Shown here: piece by piece, positions 11,001 through 18,840 of the stretch
How the letters are laid out: every line of letters starts with the position of its first letter
Position numbering within the stretch: the first letter of the stretch is position 1
Assembly: GCA_018057825.1 (NCBI GenBank)
Contig: JAGPCY010000052.1
Location: forward strand, 1-54,530
Length of the DNA: 54,530 nucleotides
Direction: 5' to 3'
From: Kofleriaceae bacterium
Lineage (GTDB): Bacteria > Myxococcota_A > Polyangia > Haliangiales > Haliangiaceae
Position numbers and translations under genes: made by a program
The notes under the pieces: model-generated
What the model saw: only the letters and a program-made list of their open reading frames with translations
The model's database searches: none
Told to the model about the DNA's origin: nothing

Positions 11001-12203
11001 GGCCACGGCACCGTTGGTCACCGCCGGGGCGGTCAGGGTGTTGAACGGCGGTGGCCACGGCAACGCCATCGTCCCGTTCTGCGCCACGTAACTGGCCCCC
11101 GGCGCGGTGCCGAGCCCCCACAGGAAGTTGCCAGGCGCGGCGCCCTCGGTCTGACCGGTGGCGCCGCTACCCACCGCGATGCCGGCGACGTGGGTGCCGT
11201 GGCCATCGGTGTCGGTGGCGACCGCGCCGCCGGTATGATCGACGAAGGCGACCTGCCGACCGCGTAGATCGTTGTGGCCGGTGGCGTTGTTGTTGGCGTT
11301 GGCGTCGACGCCGGTGTCACAGATGGCGACCGTCACCCCGGTGCCATCGACGCCCAGCGCCGTCAGGAAGGCCTGGTAGCCGACGACCGTCGCGGTCGCG
11401 GGCGCGGCTGCGGCGTTGAAGCCCTCGGCCAGGATCTGCACGTCGCGCTCGCCATCGAGGCCGGCCGTGGGCCCGGCGTACTCGAGGGCCTGGACGTAGG
11501 GCTCGCGCGCCAGGGCCGCGACCGCCGCGGCCGGGACCTCCGCGAACAGGTTGGCCGGCGCGCCGGCGCGTCCCGGCACCGCGTCGTGGCGCTGCACGAT
11601 GGTGCCGCCGGCGCCGGTGATCGCGGCCGCGACGTCGTCGGCGCGCTCCGGTGGGTACACCACCGCGCGCAGGTTCTTGATGGTGCCGGTGGCGCCGACG
11701 AGGGCCCGGTGGATGCGCCACGCCGGCTGCATCGGCGAGGTCCAGGTCACGTGGGCGGCGGCGTCCGCAGCCGCGGCGGCGACCGCGGCCGGGCTACCGG
11801 TCACCAGCACCGCGTAGTCCGAGACCTTGCCCAGCACCTCCAGCCCGCGGCCCTCCAGCAGGGCGATCCACGCCGCCAGCGGGGGGCCCGCGAACTGCAC
11901 CAGATGGTGCGGCCAGCTCGCGGCCAGCGCGGCCGGCACGGCCGAGGCGCCGACCACCGCAGGCGGGGCGGTGAGGTCGAGCGTGACATTGGCCAACCGC
12001 ACCAGGTGGGTGTCGCGATAGACGTGGACCCGGAAGCCCTGCGCCTCCAGGGCCTGGTAGTGCGCGTCATCGCCCTCGATCAACGTGCCGTGCTCGGGCT
12101 GGTCGACGAGGCGGGCGCCGGCGGCGCGGACGGCGGCGGCCTCGGCGGCCAGGGCAGCGCGGCCACGGGCGCCGCGGCGAACAACGAGTGCAGTGGAGCT
12201 CAT
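8082..12203 (-). CDS. Subtilisin-family (S8) protease with von Willebrand A domain
   Basis: A 1,373-aa multidomain protein. Residues ~1-260 are a poorly conserved Ala-rich prodomain-like region. A peptidase S8 domain follows, with Asp in AICDTGVD (~296), His in DGHGTHVAG (~335) and Ser in MSGTSMAAPHV (~558), so the triad is complete. A jelly-roll-like region comes next. A VWA domain starts near 858 with the MIDAS motif CLDRSGSM (DxSxS) and runs through VVLFSDGYDNQGC to the threonine/serine-rich end. The last ~250 residues have beta-rich and low-complexity segments. No clear signal peptide is visible at the chosen start. ATG at 12203 is preceded by GGGAGGACCATC, a good ribosome binding site, so the 18-codon upstream extension was dropped. 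Confidence 0.9.
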   Translation of the reverse strand: MSSTALVVRRGARGRAALAAEAAAVRAAGARLVDQPEHGTLIEGDDAHYQALEAQGFRVHVYRDTHLVRLANVTLDLTAPPAVVGASAVPAALAASWPHHLVQFAGPPLAAWIALLEGRGLEVLGKVSDYAVLVTGSPAAVAAAAADAAAHVTWTSPMQPAWRIHRALVGATGTIKNLRAVVYPPERADDVAAAITGAGGTIVQRHDAVPGRAGAPANLFAEVPAAAVAALAREPYVQALEYAGPTAGLDGERDVQILAEGFNAAAAPATATVVGYQAFLTALGVDGTGVTVAICDTGVDANANNNATGHNDLRGRQVAFVDHTGGAVATDTDGHGTHVAGIAVGSGATGQTEGAAPGNFLWGLGTAPGASYVAQNGTMALPWPPPFNTLTAPAVTNGAVAQNNSWWDGSTVAPNPGGYNANAATYDQLVRDGDPATAGGQPLAVVFSAGNWGGAPSTLSPPHECKNPIVVGASLTSRPGALFPADDVRGISGFSSRGPTLDGRLAPTVVAPGTNIASTWSETGSIARYGNPIAGTGAPDPANPGNVIDQYMFMSGTSMAAPHVMGACALLVQWWRARTGGDTPSPAMLKALLVNGAEDLAGGQNWRQVRGERWVLHGGTTWRCNNLGFTPTQLVDGNNLVNATGSLAQVQATAGRWWYDAANDILYMRRAGDGSATAAAIAALDTVAVAAIPNNDQGWGRVSLPNMMLQAPASDRGPKLCSDQRHAVDAGGQDVVFRVAPQSTARPLRITLAWTDAPGVAGAAAPLRNNLNLEVTEVATGTVLRGNVFANGMSTAGGAFDALNNVECVYRQNPDGVYEVRIIGANVTANARPPFDNVPWQDFALVVDNAEFADADPIACCVCLDRSGSMVSAGYVDTTRTASRAFIDLLGVDDRLGVVSFGSTASQDFPVAATAEPIVGAATRDAAKQAIDDLTFGGCTYMGDGIARANALLTGLTTPRAVVLFSDGYDNQGCDVGNPAKPTALAAAAALPAEVDLYTCAMGPASDQALLEQLADHTGGRYYYMPTIDDLYEIYNFIRGQVTSTGLIVNESATASRSRVGAVVDATVAQLTLSVAWGEPELRWVGGAPTSAHDISVRLRGPDGKLLPGSDAWVQRRVGAGYVVFQLDEPAPGQWYVEVETRRAQHTRYTVGGFVRSPLRLALRVPDRIRVGRAFDLVSQVFHGPRPLPRVSVDATCRSPRVGVRDLLQRLAPTLAGIHPDDALLADGVPPDLARLLTLRRQRLTAGQADVMTHVDRTLVARPLGADGRRPLGTIGTIGPIGTIVRSRPGGLRPIAGAASDLEADLERMTSAAGAIDLRRLARVELGRLLRLGGHRAPVTVGAAGSHNLRVTVRGETGGTRFVRTDLVSVIAD

Positions 12204-12394
12204 GATGGTCCTCCCAGGGCGGCGCGCGAGCGCCAGCGACGACAGGACGTATCGCAAGCGCGATCTTCGTGGCGCGCGGTGCGGTCCGGTGGCGCGCCCG
12301 GCGGCCCCTGGGCCCGCGCTGGCTGCGACCCGCGATGGGAACGGCGCGGCCGCAGCCTTCCCCGCCGCGCGGCGATGCGCGAAGCTCGCGCGCG

Positions 12395-13507
12395 ATGGGA
12401 TGGTCCGTCAGCTACCGACTGGTGCGCGCGGCGCCGCTCACCGAGGTCGAGCGTGCGGTGGTCGCGGCCCACGCCGCGCGGTTCGCAGAGCATCCCTGGC
12501 CGATCGAGCCTTACGCGCCTCGGGCCGGCAGCGATGGCGAGACCGTCGTCAGCGGCGTCACCAAGATGCCGTGGTCGACCACGGCGCCGAGCTGGACCTG
12601 GCTGCTGGCCGCCCTGACCGAGCTCCGCGCGCTGCTCGTCGACGCCCGCTGCGAGGTCACCGACGATCACGACGCCGTCACCTGGGACGACGGGCGCGGC
12701 TGCTACACCGTCCCCCCGATCACCCTCCCCTCGCCGAGGGCCGCCCGACCGCGATCATCGCGAGCCCCGCGCGCGGCGAGCGCGCCGCGGCCCCGCACCT
12801 GGCGCTGCGTGCGCGTCGAGGCGCACCAGCCCGGCAGCAACGTCATCGTGCGCGACGAGGACGTGGTCCGGTTCGAGCTACGCGATCGCCAGGCCCGACT
12901 GCAGGCTGGCATGTTCGTGCGCACGGCGATCGCGAGCCAGATCGATCATGCGGTCGCCCGCCTGCACGCCGCCGACGGCCGCGAGCTCGAGGTCATCGAC
13001 CGCGGGCGCTGGTCCGGCGTCGAGCTGGCCACGAGCACCGTCGAGCATCTGGCGACGATGACCCTCGAGGCCCGCACGGTCACCGCGTGCGAGGGCTTCC
13101 CGGTCGTCCGCCTGGCGGCCCAGGCGACCGCTGCGCCCGGCGAGGTCGCGCTGACGCGCATCGAGGGCTGGCCTCGCCACCCGCGCGTCGCGGTGGCCCT
13201 GCGCGTCCACCGCGTCGAGGCAGGCCTCGCGGTCGACTGCGACGGACGCGACGAGCGGATCCTCCTTCAGCGCGATCTCACGATCGACTTCATCGCCTTC
13301 ACCGCTGGCGGCGCCGAGCTCGCGCGCGCCACCGTGACCGGAGGCCTCGCCGATCATCACCAGGTCGAGATCCCGCTCACCCCGGCCGAACAAGCCGAGG
13401 TGCGACGGTTCGATGTCCGCGTGACCGGCACGCTCGTCCAGACCGCACGCCTCGGACGCTGGCAGCTCTTGGCCGGGCGCGCGCGCCCATCGGCCGGCGC
13501 CGCGTGA
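12395..13507 (+). CDS. Hypothetical protein, possible internal frame disturbance
   Basis: A 370-aa protein that I do not recognise. Start ATG at 12395 gives MGWSVSYRLVRAAPLTEVE. The first ~115 residues (with PWSTTAPSWTWLLAAL) and the part after residue ~150 (beta-rich, e.g. RLHAADGRELEVIDRGRW) look protein-like. In between, roughly 12725-12815, this frame reads as Arg/Pro/Ala-rich low complexity, while the +1 frame reads like a folded segment (PLAEGRPTAIIASPARGE). Either this is a linker or two compensating frameshifts lie here. It converges on the downstream subtilase. Confidence 0.65.
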   Translation: MGWSVSYRLVRAAPLTEVERAVVAAHAARFAEHPWPIEPYAPRAGSDGETVVSGVTKMPWSTTAPSWTWLLAALTELRALLVDARCEVTDDHDAVTWDDGRGCYTVPPITLPSPRAARPRSSRAPRAASAPRPRTWRCVRVEAHQPGSNVIVRDEDVVRFELRDRQARLQAGMFVRTAIASQIDHAVARLHAADGRELEVIDRGRWSGVELATSTVEHLATMTLEARTVTACEGFPVVRLAAQATAAPGEVALTRIEGWPRHPRVAVALRVHRVEAGLAVDCDGRDERILLQRDLTIDFIAFTAGGAELARATVTGGLADHHQVEIPLTPAEQAEVRRFDVRVTGTLVQTARLGRWQLLAGRARPSAGAA

Positions 13508-13582
13508 GACCGCAGCGACGCGGCCAGGCGCGAGCTGGCCCCGCCACGACCCGCGGCGCGCCCGATCGCGACGCGACCGCGC

Positions 13583-15466
13583 TCAGCGGACGACGACCTT
13601 GACCGCGATGCCGGCGCTGGTGTTGCCGGCGCGGTCGGTGGCGCACAGGCGATACGACCAGGTCGAGCCGACGGCGAGGGGCCCGTGGGTGAACCGGGTG
13701 GTCGTGCCCTGGGCCAGGAGCGTGCCGGTGGCGCAGCCGGCCGCGGGGGCGGTGCCGCCGCTCGCGGCGACCAGGCGGTAGCTGGCGACGCCCGAGGTGG
13801 CGTCGGCGCCCGACCAGGTCCACGCGACCCGGCCGCCACCGACCGTACCGCTCAAGGACAAGCTCGGGGCCACAGTGTCGAGGACGATCGTGTCGGTGAC
13901 CGGGTTGGCGACGTTGCCGGCGCGATCGCGGAACCGCACCGAAACCGTCCGCGTGCCCTCGGCGCCAAGCGGCAGCGTCGTAGCCAGGGAGGTCGCGTAG
14001 GGCACGAACGCCCCGCACGGCTCGCCGATGCACAGGTCGGCCACGCCGCTGGCGTCGGTAGCCGCCAGCTTGAGGGTCACCGCGCGGGTTCGGGTGTAGG
14101 TCGCGCCGGCGTTGATCACGACGCTGCCGGTGGGCGGGGTCCCGTCGGGCGACGCCAGGGACAGGGCGCGCGCGAGGTCGAGGCGCGGCGTAGTGCGACC
14201 GGTGCGCGGATCGACCACGGGCCGCCCGCTGGTGACCATGCGGTTGGCGAGCTGGGTCGCCGACTCCGCCGGGAACGCGGCGCGCAGCACCGCCGCCGCG
14301 CCAGCGACGTGGGGCGCGGCCTGGGACGTGCCCGCCATGCGCGACCCGGCGGCGGTGATGAGCGCGCCGGGCGCGAGCAGCTTGAGAAAGGTCGCGCTGT
14401 TGGAGAAGCACGTCACGCGATCGGCAGCGGTGACCGGGTCGCTGCAGAGCGAATAGCCGAGGCCACCCACGTTGGCGTCGTAGACCGCGCCCACCGAGAC
14501 CGCGTCGGGCGCACAGGCCGGCGACGAGATGGCATTGGGCGTGCCGCTGTTGCCGGATGCGACCGCGGTGACCACGCCCGCCGTTCGACCGGTGGCGATC
14601 GCCACCGCCATCGGATCGGTCGGACAGGTCGCGGTGAAGCTCCCGCCGCCGAGGCTGAGGTTGACCGCGGCGATGTTGTAGGTCGCCCGGTTCTGCAGCA
14701 CCCAGTTGTAGGCGGCCAGGATGGTGGTGGTCGACGCCGACCCGCCATCGAAGACATCGAGGCCCAAAACCCGCGCACCCGGCGCCACGCCGACGACGAT
14801 GCCGGCGACGTTGGTGCCGTGCCCGCTGGCGTCGCGCTGGTTGTCCTCGATGGCGAAGTCGCGGGCCACCGCCACCTTGCAGCCCGCGGGCACACCCGGC
14901 GAGGTGCAGCCGAACGCCGGATTGGCGAAGTCCACGCCGGTGTCGAGGACGGCCACGGTCGCGCCAGCGCCGACCCGCCCGGCCGCGGCCGCGGCCGGCT
15001 GGCCGATCAGCGGGAAGCTCTCCGCGTCGAAGGTCTGGTAGTGGACGACCGGCGTCGCGCTGACCACGCGCGGATCGTCGAGCAGGACCGCCAGCGCGCC
15101 GAGGTCGCCGACCGTCATCGGCACGATCGGCAGCTCACCCCAGCGATCATCGATCGTCGCGCCGCCGTCCTCGGCCAGCTCCTCGACGACGCGCTTGGCG
15201 TCGGGCCACGCCCCGCGCGCGGTGGGGGGCGCGCTGTCGTCGAGCACCACCAGGAGCGGGGTGGGACGTCCCGCGATCAGGTCATCGATCACCACCTGCG
15301 GCAGCTTGCCGCGGGCGGTGTCGGTCAGTACACCGTCGCCGGTGTCGTCGCCTCCTGGCGGCGCGCAGCCGGTGAACAGCAGGACTCCGAGGCTCGAGGC
15401 GAACAACGCGCGCTGGGGTGCTGACAAAGGTCCTCCCGCGCTCTGCACGAGCGCATTGGTCGTCAA
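13583..15466 (-). CDS. Subtilisin-family (S8) serine protease, lipoprotein
   Basis: A 627-aa secreted subtilase. The N-terminus has a signal with lipobox LLFTGC (Cys34), followed by an Asp/Gly-rich spacer. An inhibitor-I9-like prodomain may occupy ~55-145. Catalytic residues are Asp175 in VLDTGVD, His216 in SGHGTNV (Asn replaces the more common second His of HGTHV) and Ser381 in MAGTSQAAPHVAG. The oxyanion-hole region is seen as ASGNSGTPNAI. From ~430 there are one or two beta-sandwich repeats of FN3/Ig type (SLSGTVGGGRVAWTWSG; SYRLCATDRAGNTS). It is the second subtilase within 5 kb and is not closely similar to the first outside the catalytic motifs. Confidence 0.93.
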   Translation of the reverse strand: MTTNALVQSAGGPLSAPQRALFASSLGVLLFTGCAPPGGDDTGDGVLTDTARGKLPQVVIDDLIAGRPTPLLVVLDDSAPPTARGAWPDAKRVVEELAEDGGATIDDRWGELPIVPMTVGDLGALAVLLDDPRVVSATPVVHYQTFDAESFPLIGQPAAAAAGRVGAGATVAVLDTGVDFANPAFGCTSPGVPAGCKVAVARDFAIEDNQRDASGHGTNVAGIVVGVAPGARVLGLDVFDGGSASTTTILAAYNWVLQNRATYNIAAVNLSLGGGSFTATCPTDPMAVAIATGRTAGVVTAVASGNSGTPNAISSPACAPDAVSVGAVYDANVGGLGYSLCSDPVTAADRVTCFSNSATFLKLLAPGALITAAGSRMAGTSQAAPHVAGAAAVLRAAFPAESATQLANRMVTSGRPVVDPRTGRTTPRLDLARALSLASPDGTPPTGSVVINAGATYTRTRAVTLKLAATDASGVADLCIGEPCGAFVPYATSLATTLPLGAEGTRTVSVRFRDRAGNVANPVTDTIVLDTVAPSLSLSGTVGGGRVAWTWSGADATSGVASYRLVAASGGTAPAAGCATGTLLAQGTTTRFTHGPLAVGSTWSYRLCATDRAGNTSAGIAVKVVVR

Positions 15467-15606
15467 TCGACCGCGCGCGGCGACCGTGTAGGGGTGATCG
15501 CGCGATTTCCACCGCTGGTCGGTCGCGCCTGATTCGCGATCCTTCGTCCTGGAGGTGCCGCGCGCACGTGTAGCGAAACGTGGACGCGCTCACGCCGACG
15601 CGGGCC

Positions 15607-16497
15607 TCACGGGCCGGGTGGCGAAGGCGGGTAGACGCAGCGCGAGGTCGTCACCGCGTCGCGAAAGACCGGCGCGCCGCCGTCCAGGCGCACGTGCAGC
15701 GCGAGCGTGGTGCGCCGGGGCTCGCGCGGGTTGCAATGTACGACCGCGCGCCACGTCCCCAGCGTCGCGGGCCCGGCCCCGCGCAGGGCGACGACCGAGA
15801 GGTCGACCATCGACCTGCCGTCCTCGAAGCGCGAGGTCGTGAGCAAGAGCTCGGCGCGGCCATCGCCGTCGAGGTCGCTGGCCGATAGCACCTCGTCGAA
15901 GGGCTCGGAGGCGAGGAGCTCGTGATCGAAGGTCGCGACGCCAGCCTCGAGCACCAGCAGCCGCCGCGTGCGCGGCACGCCGCTGCCCGTGGGGCAGTAG
16001 TCGATGAGGAACGCGATCTCCGACGCCCCCGCGCGCGTGAAGGCGCCTGCGACCTGGGTGATCGTCGGCAAGAGCACGCCGCCCATGCGTTCGTCAGGAC
16101 GGGTGCCCGGACGGTTCGGATCGCAAGACCTGCCCGCCGCGTGAGGATGCGGAAACGCCTGCAGGAGCGCGTCCACCACCGCGTCGCGCGCCCGCTCCGC
16201 TCGCGCCGCGTCGTCATCGGCGAAGTCGACCAGCCGGTGCTCCTTCGACCGATCGGCCGGCGCCGGCCTGGCCTGGTTCTGCACCACCGCGGCGGCGAGC
16301 ACGGACCGCGGTGAGGGCGGGCCCGGGCGCGCGCCGGCCGCCGGCGTGGCGAGGTCGCCTGGCCTCGCTGCCCCTGCGGGGACCGGCCCCGACGGCTGCC
16401 CCGGCCTCGAGGCCCCCGGCACAGACCGCGGGGCCCCGTCGCCGCAGCCAAGGCAAACGACCATCGCGGTGACCGTCATCGTCGAGCTGGAGCGCAT
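15607..16497 (-). CDS. Putative lipoprotein, unrecognised
   Basis: A 296-aa predicted lipoprotein. Start MRSSSTMTVTAMVVCLGC gives a short signal with lipobox VCLGC, followed by a Pro/Ala/Gly-rich tether. The mature part includes a segment resembling a calcium-loop/FG-GAP-like repeat (SASDLDGDGRAELLLTTSRF) and several cysteines (DYCPTGSG, VVHCNPREP, TSRCVYPP). Function is unknown; an FG-GAP-like surface protein is possible. The much longer open frame upstream was rejected because the lipobox fixes the start. Confidence 0.75.
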   Translation of the reverse strand: MRSSSTMTVTAMVVCLGCGDGAPRSVPGASRPGQPSGPVPAGAARPGDLATPAAGARPGPPSPRSVLAAAVVQNQARPAPADRSKEHRLVDFADDDAARAERARDAVVDALLQAFPHPHAAGRSCDPNRPGTRPDERMGGVLLPTITQVAGAFTRAGASEIAFLIDYCPTGSGVPRTRRLLVLEAGVATFDHELLASEPFDEVLSASDLDGDGRAELLLTTSRFEDGRSMVDLSVVALRGAGPATLGTWRAVVHCNPREPRRTTLALHVRLDGGAPVFRDAVTTSRCVYPPSPPGP

Positions 16498-16779
16498 GCG
16501 CGCGCCATCGTACCTCCCTGGCCCACGGCTCGCTTCACCGAACGACGGACTCACCATCATGTTCCTGTGCGCCGCGATCGCACATCCGATGGCCGGCGCC
16601 CCACCTGCCACGGCCCTCGGGGCGTGTTCGCCCTGCCCCTCCTCGTCGCCTCCTGTGTCCCGGCGACAAAGCCGAGTGCCACCGACGGCCCCACCGTCCT
16701 TCACGCGGGGCAGCACGCGGCCTGAGCCGTGACGCGCCCCATGCCCCCGCCGCGCCCAGGTTCCCCAACGATGCCCATC
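16498..16779. other. Intergenic stretch without recognisable content
   Basis: About 280 bases upstream of the lipoprotein gene. I see no gene, hairpin terminator or RHS homology here. It probably carries the promoter of the lipoprotein gene and marks the left edge of the RHS island. Confidence 0.5.
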
Positions 16780-17060
16780 GCCGGAGAGACGCTCTCGGAC
16801 GCCTCGCAGGAGCCGTCATAGGCGTCGGTGCCGTTCGGCCCCGGCGCGGGGCCACCTGGGCCCGCGATCCGCCAGGCTCGCAGCGCGCCCACACAGGCCT
16901 CGCTGACGACAGGGCCCCGTGTCGCGTCCCAGAGCACCGAACGGTTTGAGATGCCTGCTGCGAAGCGGCCGCGCGGCCACTCCGGGCGTACGTCCGATGC
17001 TCGCTCGTGGTGTAGTTGACGCCCCTCCTCGCTGCGCTTCGAGCGTGCGCCCGGCACGAG
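16780..17060 (-). pseudogene. Highly decayed RHS-repeat fragment
   Basis: On the minus strand this stretch retains RGPGG-like and GTDASGRRTSAQES-like traces: it reads AGPGGPAPGPNGTDAYDG then SCEASES, where intact copies read GPGGAALWQVQYGTDASG then RRTSAQES. The DNA at about 16822-16890 also aligns by eye with the intact copies (GGCGTCGGTGCCGT, CCGCCAGGCTCGC). Homology then fades. This is the left-most and most eroded RHS trace in the island. Confidence 0.6.
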
Positions 17061-17079
17061 GTCTTCGATGCCGCGAGCC

Positions 17080-17355
17080 TCACACCGCGCCCGTCTCTTC
17101 CGCACCCTTCACGGTCTTCAACGCAGACAGGAAGTCGCCTATAGACACCTCCTCGACCCCGGCCTCCGTACCATCCAGAACATCAGATATACGCACCTTA
17201 CCCCCATCCATATCGATCTCGATCTCGAATACATTGAACTCCAGCGCAGCCCTTCCCGTGCCAGACGAGACCACATCCTGAATCGCGCCGCGCACATACG
17301 CGTCGCACTCCTCCGAGACGAACCTGTCGATAAGCGACATAACCACTGCCCCCAT
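17080..17355 (-). CDS. Small immunity-like protein, unrecognised
   Basis: A 91-aa acidic protein starting MGAVVMSLIDRFVSEE; an internal ATG (17340, MSLID) preceded by GGGGGCAG is an alternative start. The sequence has an alternating hydrophobic/acidic strand (FNVFEIEIDMDGGKVRI) followed by an amphipathic helix (SIGDFLSALK), a composition common in small immunity proteins. I recognise no named family. It lies between two decayed RHS fragments, and the DNA looks AT-richer than the flanking core genes. Function is inferred only from the context. Confidence 0.6.
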   Translation of the reverse strand: MGAVVMSLIDRFVSEECDAYVRGAIQDVVSSGTGRAALEFNVFEIEIDMDGGKVRISDVLDGTEAGVEEVSIGDFLSALKTVKGAEETGAV

Positions 17356-17429
17356 ATTGAAACGCCGTACAGACAATCCCGTCACGCACAAAGCTCCGAA
17401 TTGACGCGGCGACTGCGCCGCCCACCCCG

Positions 17430-17515
17430 GGCCGTCGCGGTAGGCCACCGACGTGGGCGGCGCGGGCACCGCCGAGACGCGCCGCGTCGCACGAGAACGT
17501 CGAGATGCCGAGCAG
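17430..17515 (-). pseudogene. Decayed RHS-repeat fragment
   Basis: The plus-strand sequence around 17440-17510 (GCCACCGACGTGGGCGGCG, GCGCCGCGTCGCACGAGAA, GTCGAGATGCC) aligns by eye with the intact RHS body (for example 21797-21870: TACCGACGTGGTCGGCGTG, GCGCCGCGTCGTACGAGAA, GTCGAGGTACC). It is too short and too mutated to code. It separates two immunity-like genes, the same layout as in the better preserved part of the island. Confidence 0.65.
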
Positions 17516-17519
17516 TCAC

Positions 17520-18053
17520 TCAGGACACTGCCTTCGACCAGTCCACAAACCATGGGTGGCACACGTCCTCTGGACATCGAGCGCGCGCCAGTCGAAGAAA
17601 CTCGATCGACAAGGCCGAGAGCATGTCTCTCAGCTCCGATCGGACAATCCACTCCACATCCCACTGAGGCACCCAACCGGCCTCCCTGCTCACACAAGTC
17701 ACGCGATACATATCTTCTTGTCTCTCGAAACGAAGCACTCTCTCGATCCCCTGCGCGAAGAAGTCGATGACGAATGAGCCTCCCTGGCGCACGGCAGTTA
17801 CCGCAGAAGGAAGCTGCTCGAGAAGCACTGCCAGATCTACGTCTACCGACACCGGCCAGGCCGCCTGATGAAAGGAGCGCACCAAGAACTCCACGCCCTC
17901 CATGTGCGCCAGCTCGTCACAAACATGGGCGAGTATTGAACGCACATCGTCATACTCAAGGGAGTAGACCACCGGATCTGATGAAGCCCGCCGACCACAG
18001 ACCACGGATGGCCCTCGCAAGACGATCCGAGGCTGCCTCTTCATTGCGTGCAT
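17520..18053 (-). CDS. Immunity-like protein, unrecognised
   Basis: A 177-aa protein. It has a central segment VDLAVLLEQLPSAV, then a beta-rich stretch with two Cys-containing strands (DMYRVTCVSREAGWVPQW) and a C-terminal helix (LRDMLSALSIEFLRLAR). The fold pattern and context suggest an immunity protein, but I cannot name a family. ATG at 18053 gives the longest form; an internal ATG at 18044 (MKRQPR) is possible. The 3' end abuts the RHS trace at 17430-17515. Confidence 0.65.
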   Translation of the reverse strand: MHAMKRQPRIVLRGPSVVCGRRASSDPVVYSLEYDDVRSILAHVCDELAHMEGVEFLVRSFHQAAWPVSVDVDLAVLLEQLPSAVTAVRQGGSFVIDFFAQGIERVLRFERQEDMYRVTCVSREAGWVPQWDVEWIVRSELRDMLSALSIEFLRLARARCPEDVCHPWFVDWSKAVS

Positions 18054-18249
18054 ACTATCCGAAACGCCGGGGTCATGCTACAGCCTCACATCCCTCCTCT
18101 GCGAGCAGCGCCTACGCCTCCAAGGCGTTGCCGTCCGGCATAACCCTCTGAGCAAGCGCGGAAGGGCTCGGGACCTCAGCCTCCTCGCGCACCTGCCGAC
18201 GCGCCTCGTGCCCCCCTCCCTTCCGGCGTCGGGACCGGCCGCGTCGCGC

Positions 18250-18612
18250 CTAGCGCCGAGGCCGACGCGCAGACAACTCCATCGCGCCCGCGAGCCGGCG
18301 CCTACAGGTCTTGTTGCGACAGAATGTCGCACGATACTGCTCAAGCGATATCGCGCAAAGCAGAGGATCGACCCCCGGGGAGCGCGAGATCTCCACGTGG
18401 AGCACAGACTTCCCATCCACCAGAATGTCATAGATATCCTCGCCCTGCTCTGGAATCCAATGCAGCACGTACATATCTTCAGATCTCACATTCAATCGCT
18501 CATCAATCAAGTCAAGCATACCATTGCTGGACCACTCGGCCATCAACTGCACTCGACTGCGCTCAAGTTCAATGAGCAGCGCCTCTTTGGCCACATCTGC
18601 CTTCGCTTTCAT
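18250..18612 (-). CDS. Immunity-like protein overlapped by an RHS-derived frame
   Basis: A 120-aa protein starting MKAKADVAKEALLIELE with the segment YVLHWIPEQGEDIYDILVDG and a basic, Cys-containing C-terminus (TFCRNKTCRRRL). No family is recognised. Its ATG overlaps by four bases (ATGA) the TGA at 18609-18611 that ends an upstream frame containing RHS sequence (TVTCAYDQMNRMAAVAR). That frame would have encoded the partner toxin; the toxin tip itself is gone. The overlap fixes the start; the longer open frame in the gene's own phase is RHS remnant. Confidence 0.65.
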   Translation of the reverse strand: MKAKADVAKEALLIELERSRVQLMAEWSSNGMLDLIDERLNVRSEDMYVLHWIPEQGEDIYDILVDGKSVLHVEISRSPGVDPLLCAISLEQYRATFCRNKTCRRRLAGAMELSARRPRR

Positions 18613-18840
18613 TTCCGCCCCCAAGAATGAGCTACACTTTCGCGCGCTTTGCCCGTCGCGGCGCCGTCCGGGCCGCAGTCCGCTGGGCTCGCCTCCGCAG
18701 TCCATCGACACGCCGTTGGGTCGCGTCCACCGCGTGAGCTGCCCATCGGCGTCGACCATCGCGCTACCGCAGCCATCCGGTTCATCTGGTCGTAGGCGCA
18801 GGTCACGGTGCCGTCGCCTCTCGCGACTCCTGGCCCGGTA
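18609..18840 (-). pseudogene. RHS-repeat remnant with frameshift, tip lost
   Basis: The minus-strand reading carries DGTVTCAYDQMNRMAAVAR, equivalent to DATVTYAYDELNRMAAVAR of intact copies, in the frame that ends at the ATGA junction with the 120-aa gene. The next RHS block (DADGQLTRWTRPNGVSMD, intact form DAAGQLTRLTRPNGTSTD) continues in a different frame, so at least one indel has occurred. DNA homology spans about 18655-18830. No conserved core or toxin tip remains. Confidence 0.8.

Noticed and set aside
18041-18086. ATGA at the internal ATG (18044) of the 177-aa gene as a further junction
   Set aside because: The overlapping frame is open for only about 14 codons and contains no RHS sequence.
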